A stretch of DNA of 64,000 bases. Origin: a bacterium. GTDB lineage: Bacteria > Pseudomonadota > Alphaproteobacteria > SP197. Under the pieces are notes generated by a model. The model saw only the letters and a program-made list of their open reading frames with translations, did not search any database and had not been told where the DNA came from. Where the stretch lies: assembly GCA_028821455.1 (NCBI GenBank), contig JAPPGE010000023.1:17439-81438 (forward strand). Reading direction: 5' to 3'. A program made the position numbers and the translations under genes. Shown here in pieces: positions 36,747 through 44,507 of the stretch; the first letter of the stretch is position 1, and each line of letters opens with the position of its first letter.

Positions 36747-38759
36747 TCACATGTGGTCCCGTGGAACGGACTCGTTCCACCGGCGCACCAGAACACGCCT
36801 GTCATGCTCGAACGCTTCGAGCGTGGCGGCGATGTGAAAGCTCTCGGAGTCGCAGGTGACGACAATCCGCGTGTCGGTAGAGGGCTGCCAGTCGCCACGT
36901 TCCGCCCTGGCGATGCGGACCATGTCGGTGCGGGCACTCGAGGGGTCGCCCTCGCGGATGCCGAAGGTCTCTTCGGACCTCTTCGACACCACGAGACCGA
37001 TGTCATCGAGGCGGACCCGGCCGCTGTCGTCGATGCGGTGAAGCTGCACCTCGTCCAGACCCAGGTCCCTCGTGACCGTCAGGCGCGCATCTCCCTCCTC
37101 GAGCACGGTCACCGGGTGATCTTCCGCGAACTCGGGCCCGGGGGGAGCCGTCGCAACCTTGGTCTCCTGGATCACCGGCAGCTGAAGCATGGATCCTGCG
37201 ACATTGAGCGTCAGCGTGACCGTTTCCGGCGACGGCCAGGCCATGGGCCAGTAGCCGGTCGCGATGGCGAGGCGAATCCTGTTGCCCGGATGAAAGCGCC
37301 ATGCCGTGTCGTTCAGTTTCACGACAACACGTTCACGTTCTCCGGGAATCATCGGCGCCGGCCATTCATGGGAGTGGCGGTGCGAAAGATTGAGAAGACC
37401 GAAACTCACCCGGACCGAGCGGCCTTCCGGCGTGACCTCGCAGAGCCGGACGGCAACCTGGGCCTGGGCACGGTCGCTGGCGAGATCGAGTGTCACCTCC
37501 GGAGCACCAAGGATGGCGAGGGGTTCGGCGAGAACCGCGCTGTCGAAAACGAGCGACAGCATGTCGTCCACCGCCTGGTCCGACGCGAACTCCGGACCGA
37601 GGCCACCGCCGTCCCGGGGGCACCACTCGCCCCCGGCCAGACCGCCGGAAAGCAGTGTCGAGACACGATGCGCCATGTCCCGGGACGGTTCGCCGTCGAG
37701 CGTCCCGTCGCCGGGAAAGAAGCACCGGGACGATGTCGCCGGCGGCCATGCGTCCACATTCATCCAGTGACCGCCGATCACGGGGTGCATCGGGTGGGGA
37801 GTGGCCTCCTCCTGCATCCACACCGTGAGTGCCGGCTCATGATCGATACCGTTCTCCATGCCTTTCAGCCACCGGTCCCACCATCTCAAGGACTCCTGAA
37901 GAAAACCGACCGGCTCCCCGGGAAATCCGAAGTGAGGATAGACATGGGTCCAGGGTCCGATGAGGGCGCGCCGCGGCGCCTGGAGCCGTTCCATCATGCG
38001 CAGTGCCGCATTGGTATAACCGTCCGTCCAGCCGCCCACAACGAAGACCGCGGCCTCGATAGCGGCCGGATTCTCGCTGATCGAACCGTGTTTCCAGAAG
38101 GCGTCGCGGCGCTGGTGTCGGAACCAGTCGATCATCGGGCACCCCGTGGTCTCGAGGCGTTCCCGCCACATCTCCCGCCATGCTTCGCCGACGATGAGAG
38201 GATCCGGCCAGCGGGACAGGCACGAGAAGATGCCGCTCCCCCAGCTGATGCTGTCGTTGAGCAGGCAACCACCCATGTAGTGGACATCGTCACGGTACCT
38301 GTCGTCCGTGGAACAGCAGGTGATGATCGCCTTGAGCGATGGCGGGCGACGGGCGGCGATCTGGAGAGCGGCGAAGCCGCCCCAGGAAATGCCCACCATG
38401 CCGGTGGCGCCACTGCACCATGGCTGCCCGGCGATCCATGCCAGCGCCTCGCAGAGATCGTCCTGCTCGCACGCGAGATACTCGTCGAGAAGCACCCCAT
38501 CGGAATCGCCGGAGCCGGCGAGGTCGAGACGGATGGAGGCATAGCCGTGACCCGCCCACCAGGGATGGGTCACCGCATCCTGAATGATGGTCCCGTCGAG
38601 CCGTCTGTAGGGAATCGCCTCGACGATGGCCGGCACCGGGTCATGGCCGCTGTCGACAGGCAGCCACATGCGCCCGGCAAGGCACCGCCCCCGCGATACC
38701 GGAATACGAAGATAGCGTTCCTCGCGAACCTCTCGCGGAAACTCCGTGCGAACCGTCAT
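36747..38759 (-). CDS. CocE/NonD-type alpha/beta hydrolase (X-Pro dipeptidyl-peptidase-like)
   Basis: 670 aa. The N-terminal hydrolase fold has AIVEAIPYRRLDG, HGYASIRLDLAGSGDSDG and nucleophile GISWGGF (~res 125); a cap segment rich in Trp/Phe follows. The C-terminal jelly-roll domain (VTLDLASDRAQAQVAVRLCEVTPEGRS...HRHSHEWPAPMIPGE) is typical of the S15/CocE family, which cleaves esters or X-Pro peptides. It lies 88 bp upstream of the MttB gene on the same strand. Confidence 0.92.
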   Translation of the reverse strand: MTVRTEFPREVREERYLRIPVSRGRCLAGRMWLPVDSGHDPVPAIVEAIPYRRLDGTIIQDAVTHPWWAGHGYASIRLDLAGSGDSDGVLLDEYLACEQDDLCEALAWIAGQPWCSGATGMVGISWGGFAALQIAARRPPSLKAIITCCSTDDRYRDDVHYMGGCLLNDSISWGSGIFSCLSRWPDPLIVGEAWREMWRERLETTGCPMIDWFRHQRRDAFWKHGSISENPAAIEAAVFVVGGWTDGYTNAALRMMERLQAPRRALIGPWTHVYPHFGFPGEPVGFLQESLRWWDRWLKGMENGIDHEPALTVWMQEEATPHPMHPVIGGHWMNVDAWPPATSSRCFFPGDGTLDGEPSRDMAHRVSTLLSGGLAGGEWCPRDGGGLGPEFASDQAVDDMLSLVFDSAVLAEPLAILGAPEVTLDLASDRAQAQVAVRLCEVTPEGRSVRVSFGLLNLSHRHSHEWPAPMIPGERERVVVKLNDTAWRFHPGNRIRLAIATGYWPMAWPSPETVTLTLNVAGSMLQLPVIQETKVATAPPGPEFAEDHPVTVLEEGDARLTVTRDLGLDEVQLHRIDDSGRVRLDDIGLVVSKRSEETFGIREGDPSSARTDMVRIARAERGDWQPSTDTRIVVTCDSESFHIAATLEAFEHDRRVLVRRWNESVPRDHM

Positions 38760-38863
38760 GCCGGGATGCTAGACCGCAAGGGCCGTCATTCCAATCGACC
38801 CCTTCCAAAACTGTCAGCGGTCCGCGGGATGGAGCCGGGGACCAGGCGTCGGCATTCCCCCAT

Positions 38864-40294
38864 TCAGAAGCCAAGTTCGGGCCGGCGTTCCGGGCAGTCC
38901 AGCCAGGGACGGCGTTCCTCCAGCGCATGGCCGATGCGGAACACCGAACTGTCGGCGAAGGGCCGGCCGACGATCTGGATGCCGGTCGGAAGGCCGTCAG
39001 CGGTCAGTCCCGACGGCACCGCAAGCACCGGCGAATGGCCGAACATGTTCCACAGCACGGTCATGGCAGTCTGGGTGTCGGTGACATCCTTGCCATTGAC
39101 GTTGATGGTGTCCTGCTGCCACGCCGTCGCCGGAAGGTGCGGGCAGGACACCGTGGGTGTGATGAAGGCGTCATGGCGTTCGAAGATGGGTCCGAGATGG
39201 TCGTTCCAGACCTCGCCGGCGACTTCCAGCGAGCGACGGTAGTCGGCAGCCGTGAAGCGCCTGGTGGTTGCCACGAGTTCGGGCATGTAGTCGCTGACGA
39301 TATCGCCATGTTTCTCGAGGGTTTCCGCGAACTCGTCGGCCGCCAGGAACTCCTGACCGCCGTGACCGAGGCGGATCGCCTCTTCGGCCCAGTCCACCGG
39401 CACCTCGGTGATGACCGCTCCTGCATCCTCGAGGGCAGCCAGGGCCTCTCGTGTCTGACGCTCCACGTCGGCGATGACCTCGTAGCAACCCAGATCGATC
39501 GAATAGGCGATCTTCATGCCGGCAATGCTGCCGGGGTCTACCGGCACCGTGATCCTGTCGGCAAGGCTGTTGTGGTCGAGGGGATGGGAACCCGACACGA
39601 GGTTTGCCATCAACGCCGCATCCCTCACAGAACGGGTCATGGGGCCATGGTGCAGGTACATGGCAAAACTGCTCCTGCCGGGCATGGGAATGCGCCCGAA
39701 AGGCGCCTGCCAGCCGACGATCCCGCACTGGCTTGCCGGTTGCCGGATCGAGCCCGTGCTGTCGCCGCCGGTGGCAAGGGTGGTGGCGCCGGCAGCCAGC
39801 GCGGCAGCCGAACCGCCGGAGGAGCCTCCAGGGGAGACGCCATGGCGCCATGGATTGTGGGTGACGCCCCACAGGCGTGAATGGGTTGTATAGAGCCATC
39901 CAAACTCGGGCATCGTTGTCCGGGCGAAGAGGATGGCGCCGGCTTCCAGAAGCCTCGCGATGTCGGGATCGGTCACCTCGTCGACGTGATCCCAGTAGAC
40001 CATCGAGCCCCTTGCCGACCGTCTGCCGGCGATGCGCGAAGAATCCTTGACCGCCAGGGGGATGCCGGCGAGCGGTCCGGGGTCCGCGCCACCGCCTGTG
40101 AAGGCCTGCTCGGCGTCCCTGGCCTTCCGGCGCGCTTCGTCGAAGTAACAGTCGCCGAAGGGATTGATGCTGTCCGATATGGCCTCGGCCCGATCGATCA
40201 GGGCCTCCAGCAGGTCCACCGGCGACAGAGTCCTTTCTCTGAAGCGTCGCGCCGCCTCGTGGGCCGGCATGTAACCGAGATCATCGTCGTCCAT
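38864..40294 (-). CDS. Amidase, amidase-signature family
   Basis: 476 aa from ATG 40294, with GGGAG 8 nt upstream. The Ser-cisSer-Lys machinery is visible: Lys in GIPLAVKDSSRIAG (~res 83), the Gly/Ser-rich GVSPGGSSGGSAAALAAG and Ser in GGDSTGSIRQPAS. It hydrolyses an amide; substrate unknown. Probably the first gene of the six-gene minus-strand group. Divergent from the PLP enzyme gene, 124 bp apart. Confidence 0.93.
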   Translation of the reverse strand: MDDDDLGYMPAHEAARRFRERTLSPVDLLEALIDRAEAISDSINPFGDCYFDEARRKARDAEQAFTGGGADPGPLAGIPLAVKDSSRIAGRRSARGSMVYWDHVDEVTDPDIARLLEAGAILFARTTMPEFGWLYTTHSRLWGVTHNPWRHGVSPGGSSGGSAAALAAGATTLATGGDSTGSIRQPASQCGIVGWQAPFGRIPMPGRSSFAMYLHHGPMTRSVRDAALMANLVSGSHPLDHNSLADRITVPVDPGSIAGMKIAYSIDLGCYEVIADVERQTREALAALEDAGAVITEVPVDWAEEAIRLGHGGQEFLAADEFAETLEKHGDIVSDYMPELVATTRRFTAADYRRSLEVAGEVWNDHLGPIFERHDAFITPTVSCPHLPATAWQQDTINVNGKDVTDTQTAMTVLWNMFGHSPVLAVPSGLTADGLPTGIQIVGRPFADSSVFRIGHALEERRPWLDCPERRPELGF

Positions 40295-40418
40295 CACCTT
40301 ATCTCCCGTCTCCCACCGGCACCCGACTGACCGCACCACCCGGAAGGGGGATGCGCCGCAGCTTGACGCTGACCGGGCCAAGACTGCAAGGAAGGGACGT
40401 CCGAGAAGAGTTCAACCG

Positions 40419-41591
40419 ATGACACGTCCCAACCGCCCCGGATTCGCCTCCCGCGCCATCCACGCCGGCCAATCGCCCGATCCTTCGACCGGCGCCATCA
40501 TGACACCGATCTATGCCACGTCGACCTATGTTCAGGAGAGCCCGGGTATCCACAAGGGATATGAATACTCAAGGTCCCAGAATCCGACACGCGGGGCCCT
40601 CGAGGCCTGCGTTGCCGATCTCGAGAATGGCGGCAGGGGTTTCGCCTTCGCGTCGGGGCTCGCTGCGACATCGACAATCCTGGAATTGCTGGAGTCGGGG
40701 AGCCATGTGGTGGCGGGGGATGACCTTTACGGCGGCACCCGCAGGCTGTTCACCGGAGTCCGCCAGGATAGCGCCGGACTGTCTTTCAGTTTTGTCGACA
40801 TGACGGACGAGGCGGCCCTGCGCGCCGCCATGACCCCCGATACCCGGATGATCTGGGTGGAAACGCCGACCAATCCCCTGCTGTCCGTGGTCGACCTTTC
40901 CATGGTCAGCCGCGTCGCCCGCGAAGCGGGATGCATCGCGGTCTGCGACAACACCTTCGCCACGCCGTGGATCCAGCGGCCGATCGATCACGGCTTCGAT
41001 CTCGTTGTCCATTCCGTCACCAAGTACCTCAACGGTCATTCGGACATGGTCGGAGGCCTCGTCGTGGCTGCCGACGACAGCGGCCTCGTCGACCGGCTCG
41101 GATATCTGCAGAACGCTGTTGGCGGCATCCAGGGGCCGTTCGATTCATTCCTCGCCCTGAGGGGGCTGAAGACCCTGCACCTCAGGATGGAGCGTCACTC
41201 GGCCAACGCGCTCGCCATCGCCCGGCACCTCGAGGGGCACCCACGGGTCAGGCGCGTTCACTATCCCGGGCTGGCCACGCACCCGCAGCACCGACTTGCC
41301 TCGACCCAGATGAACGCCTTCGGGGGCATGGTGTCGGCCGTTCTCGACACCGACCTCGCCGGAACCCGCAGGTTTCTCGAGACGTGCCGTCTCTTTGCCC
41401 TTGCCGAGAGCCTGGGCGGTGTCGAGAGCCTGATCGAGCATCCCGCCATCATGACCCACGCCTCGGTTCCGCCCGGTGTGCGCGAGGAACTCGGTATCAC
41501 CGACAGCCTGGTGCGCCTCTCGGTGGGCATCGAGGACGAGGCGGACCTCATCGCCGAACTCGACGCCGCTCTCGCAGCCATCGGCTCCTGA
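40419..41591 (+). CDS. Cystathionine gamma-synthase/lyase-family PLP enzyme
   Basis: 390 aa, Cys/Met metabolism PLP family. GYEYSRSQNPTR, ETPTNPLLSVVDL, CDNTFATPWIQRP and the PLP lysine in HSVTKYLNGHSDMVGG are all present; the C-terminus has SLGGVESLIEHPAIMTHAS. It could be cystathionine gamma-lyase, gamma-synthase or methionine gamma-lyase; sequence alone does not decide. Its last 44 bp overlap the convergent MFS gene. Confidence 0.93.
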   Translation: MTRPNRPGFASRAIHAGQSPDPSTGAIMTPIYATSTYVQESPGIHKGYEYSRSQNPTRGALEACVADLENGGRGFAFASGLAATSTILELLESGSHVVAGDDLYGGTRRLFTGVRQDSAGLSFSFVDMTDEAALRAAMTPDTRMIWVETPTNPLLSVVDLSMVSRVAREAGCIAVCDNTFATPWIQRPIDHGFDLVVHSVTKYLNGHSDMVGGLVVAADDSGLVDRLGYLQNAVGGIQGPFDSFLALRGLKTLHLRMERHSANALAIARHLEGHPRVRRVHYPGLATHPQHRLASTQMNAFGGMVSAVLDTDLAGTRRFLETCRLFALAESLGGVESLIEHPAIMTHASVPPGVREELGITDSLVRLSVGIEDEADLIAELDAALAAIGS

Positions 41592-43059
41592 ACCACTCGG
41601 ACGTGGCCTGGTGTTGCCCGTGCACACCTGAACGGGTGGGTGCGATGAGGCAGCTGAAGCGCCATGCGATCCACATCCCGATCAGGGCCGGCGGCACGAA
41701 GGCGCCAAAGAGCCATAGTGCGGCTGTCTGGAACTCTCCGGGCTGCGATATCCGCTCGAACCCGAGCACGTTGGCAATGATACCGGTGAGCGCAGCGCCG
41801 ATTGCGAAGGCGGCCTGCTGCGTACTCGGCAGCATGGAACTCGCCCGGTCCCTGTCATCGCGGTCGGCACTCGCGACCACGTGCTTGATGACGTAGCCCC
41901 AGATCATGCCGAATCCGGCGTTGCCGATGAAGGCGGATGTGACGACAAACCACAGCGGGCCATGGGGAACGAACCACGCCTGCGCGGCGAGTCCGGCCGC
42001 CAGCAGGACGCTGCCAAGCCGAATCAGCCGACCCTCGTATGCCGGCACCAGTCCGGACAGGAAGAATGCGCCGGCTCCCCAGCCGAGCGATTCGGTCACC
42101 ACCACAAGGCCGGCCTCGAACGATGTCAGACCATACAGCCGGATCAACAGAATGGGGCCGTACACGCTTAACGACATCATGGAGAGACTGAGCACGAAGG
42201 TCATCGCAATGCCGCATCCAACAGGATGGACGAGGCTGGTCGCATGCTCTGGCAGCAGCCTGAAACGGCGCGACACCGCGGCGTCGCGCACGGTGAACAG
42301 CCACACGCACAGACACCCCGCCAGCAAGAGCACAGCCGAGACGGCTATCGAGCTGGCGGCTCCCGCAAATGAAATCGCGAGAATCGCGCCGGCGATGAAC
42401 ATCAGGCGCACAACAGGGAGCTGCCTTGCCTCCAGGGGCGCTTCGGACCTTGCCCGGGCGAGCATCGGATACAGCAACGCCGCCAGCACCAGACCCTGCA
42501 ATGCGAACGACCAGAAGGCGAAGCGCCACAGACCGGCGGTCGCGAACGCGCCACCGATGAGCGGTCCGCTGAGCGCGGAAGCCGTCCATGTCAGTGAAAG
42601 GCATGCGACGATCCTCGGTATGAGCCGATCCGGGAAGAAGCGGTTCTGGGCGATGAAGACCAGGGCAACGAGCGCTCCACCACCGAGTCCCTGCACGGTG
42701 CGGCCCGCGAGCAGGACTGGCATTACCGGGGCGGCGGCGCATGCGATGCATCCAAGCGTGTAGAGCAGCGTCGAAACCAGCATGGCAAGACGCAGACCGG
42801 CACGCGCCACGAAGGCGCTCGCCGCCGCCGCGGCCACGATCGAGCCCATCAGGTAAAGGGCAAATGCCCAACTGATGAGACGCAGGCCGCCGATGTCGCC
42901 GACCGCCTCCGGGAGGGTCGTCGCTGCCAGCAACGTGTTGGCCGCATGCAACCAGATCGCCAGGCACATCACGAGCAGCAGGAGCAGGTGCCGGCGCGTG
43001 ACCACCTCGCGCCAGCTGACGGGCTGCGAGCCCGGAACCGGCAATTCGTTCTTCTGCAT
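41548..43059 (-). CDS. MFS drug-efflux-type transporter under a SoxR-like promoter
   Basis: 503 aa with about 12-14 membrane helices. RTVQGLGGGALVALVFIAQNRFFP is the loop motif seen in DHA2-type efflux proteins; GWGAGAFFLSGLVPAYEGRL lies in the second half. Probably exports redox-active or other toxic compounds. Its promoter carries a SoxR box, and soxR is divergent 69 bp away. The 3' end overlaps the PLP enzyme gene. Confidence 0.88.
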   Translation of the reverse strand: MQKNELPVPGSQPVSWREVVTRRHLLLLLVMCLAIWLHAANTLLAATTLPEAVGDIGGLRLISWAFALYLMGSIVAAAAASAFVARAGLRLAMLVSTLLYTLGCIACAAAPVMPVLLAGRTVQGLGGGALVALVFIAQNRFFPDRLIPRIVACLSLTWTASALSGPLIGGAFATAGLWRFAFWSFALQGLVLAALLYPMLARARSEAPLEARQLPVVRLMFIAGAILAISFAGAASSIAVSAVLLLAGCLCVWLFTVRDAAVSRRFRLLPEHATSLVHPVGCGIAMTFVLSLSMMSLSVYGPILLIRLYGLTSFEAGLVVVTESLGWGAGAFFLSGLVPAYEGRLIRLGSVLLAAGLAAQAWFVPHGPLWFVVTSAFIGNAGFGMIWGYVIKHVVASADRDDRDRASSMLPSTQQAAFAIGAALTGIIANVLGFERISQPGEFQTAALWLFGAFVPPALIGMWIAWRFSCLIAPTRSGVHGQHQATSEWFRSRWLRERRRVRR

Positions 43060-43093
43060 GGCGACTTTTCCCGTTGCGATGCACCTGGAAGCG

Positions 43094-43124
43094 ATGCTAA
43101 AACTTCAAGTAAACTTGAAGTCAA
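43094..43124 (-). promoter_or_regulatory. SoxR-controlled promoter of the MFS gene
   Basis: On the minus strand, -35 TTGACT (43119-43124) and -10 TAGCAT (43094-43099) are 19 bp apart, the over-long spacing of MerR-family targets. A perfect 9+2+9 palindrome, ACTTCAAGTaaACTTGAAGT (43102-43121), fills the spacer and matches the known SoxR box core TCAAGTNAACTTGA. Confidence 0.9.
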
Positions 43125-43128
43125 GACC

Positions 43129-43611
43129 ATGCAAACCACGCGTTGGCAGAAAACCAGCCTCTCGATCGGCGACGTCGCCCGGCGCACGGGACTCAACACG
43201 TCGGCGCTCCGCTTCTACGAGGAAAAAGCTTTGATCGAATCGCTGCGCACGCCGGGAAATCAGAGGCGCTATGCGCGTGACGTGATTCGCCGGGTCTCGT
43301 TCATCCGGGCCGCGCAACGGGTGGGCCTGACACTCGAGGAAGTTCGCGCGATGCTCGACGACCTGCCCGCGGGCCGACCCCCGACCCGCGCGGACTGGCA
43401 GGAGCTTGCGAGGCGATGGAAACCCTGGCTCGACGAACGGATCGCCGCCCTCGAGCGCCTGCGGGACCAACTCTCGTCATGCATTGGCTGCGGGTGCCTG
43501 TCGCTCGACAGCTGTGCCCTCTACAACCACGGTGATGCCGCCGGCAGCCTGGGCCCCGGTCCGCGCTACCTTCTGGGCGATTCCCCCGAGGATCTGCGGG
43601 CCCGCAATTGA
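43129..43611 (+). CDS. soxR: Redox-sensing MerR-family regulator SoxR
   Basis: 160 aa. N-terminal MerR HTH: LSIGDVARRTGLNTSALRFYEEKALI, then NQRRYARDVIRRVSFI and a coiled-coil helix. The C-terminal cysteines C118, C121, C123 and C129 (SSCIGCGCLSLDSC) make the SoxR [2Fe-2S] site. It is activated by oxidation from redox-cycling compounds and superoxide. Divergent from the MFS pump and placed to control it. Confidence 0.97.
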   Translation: MQTTRWQKTSLSIGDVARRTGLNTSALRFYEEKALIESLRTPGNQRRYARDVIRRVSFIRAAQRVGLTLEEVRAMLDDLPAGRPPTRADWQELARRWKPWLDERIAALERLRDQLSSCIGCGCLSLDSCALYNHGDAAGSLGPGPRYLLGDSPEDLRARN

Positions 43612-43669
43612 CTGAAAGAGTCTGGTGGAGCACGCGCACTGAAGGACGAATGTCGCTGGCAAGGCAGCC

Positions 43670-44059
43670 TCAGGGGACGGGCGGAACGAAAGAGCCTTCG
43701 TCGCGCAGTGAACAACGATTTCCGTCCGGATCGACGAAGTCGCCGACGGTTCCCCAGATTTCCCGTCTGATGACGACGCGCACGCCGCGCGCCTCCAGGA
43801 GACGGGCGGCAGCATCGACGTCGGCGACGTTGAACCTCAACTTGACCGGACTTTGCTCGATGGGTCGTCCTCCCGGCATCGCCGTGCCGCCGGCCTCGAC
43901 CATCAGGTAACTCCCGCCCATGTCCAGGCAGGTGAGCGTGGAATGCTCGTCATCAAGCGAAAACAGTTCCGGCAGTTCCAGGATCCGGCGGTAGAAGTCG
44001 ACACACGCTTCATATTGCTCGGTGAACACGATGATGCCGCTTCGTTTCAGGTCCATCAT
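43670..44059 (-). CDS. VOC (glyoxalase/dioxygenase-fold) family protein
   Basis: 129 aa from MMDLKRSGIIVF at 44059. The paired beta-alpha-beta-beta-beta modules show TEQYEACVDFYRRILELPE and the C-terminal FVDPDGNRCSLRDEGSF. Could be a metal-dependent lyase, dioxygenase or resistance protein; ligands are not decisive. Convergent with soxR. Confidence 0.85.
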   Translation of the reverse strand: MMDLKRSGIIVFTEQYEACVDFYRRILELPELFSLDDEHSTLTCLDMGGSYLMVEAGGTAMPGGRPIEQSPVKLRFNVADVDAAARLLEARGVRVVIRREIWGTVGDFVDPDGNRCSLRDEGSFVPPVP

Positions 44060-44507
44060 GGTTCGCTCTCTGTCCCCGCCTCCGCCACTCGCTCCCGATT
44101 CGTCCGGAAGCGGGTGACGCCTCCCACGTCCCTCAGACGCTCGAGAAGCCTCATCTGCCATCACTGATCCATGACCGCGCCGTTCTGCTGCTGCGCCGTA
44201 TGCGACTGGGGACGCCTCGCGCATCCCGTCACCGAATCTCGATCGGGAGTCCGGATCCCGTCAACCTGCCGGCTTTCGACAAGCACCTTCCTGAGCTGAG
44301 CCTCGTCACGACAGGTCGGCACTCGCCTGCCAGCGACACAGGCACCCTGCGCCGATCCGGCAATGAACGATGGGACTGCCCTGCAGCCGATGACTGTCTC
44401 CCGGTCCGTGATGTGTTGGGTTCTGCCCGAAGTCCTGGAACAAGACCAGTGGAACGGCGACGCTGCGCATTGCCGACGACACATCCGTGCCCTGCACGAA
44501 GACCTGA
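44060..44507. other. 448-bp gap without a recognised gene
   Basis: No frame gives a recognisable protein. A minus-strand frame reading on from the oxidoreductase C-terminal region (SVAVPLVLFQDFG...) is open but matches no family I know. It may be decayed coding sequence. Confidence 0.4.

Noticed and set aside
36753..39242. 829-aa plus-strand frame
   Set aside because: It is antisense to the CocE gene and amidase end, with no family motifs; the minus-strand genes are clear.
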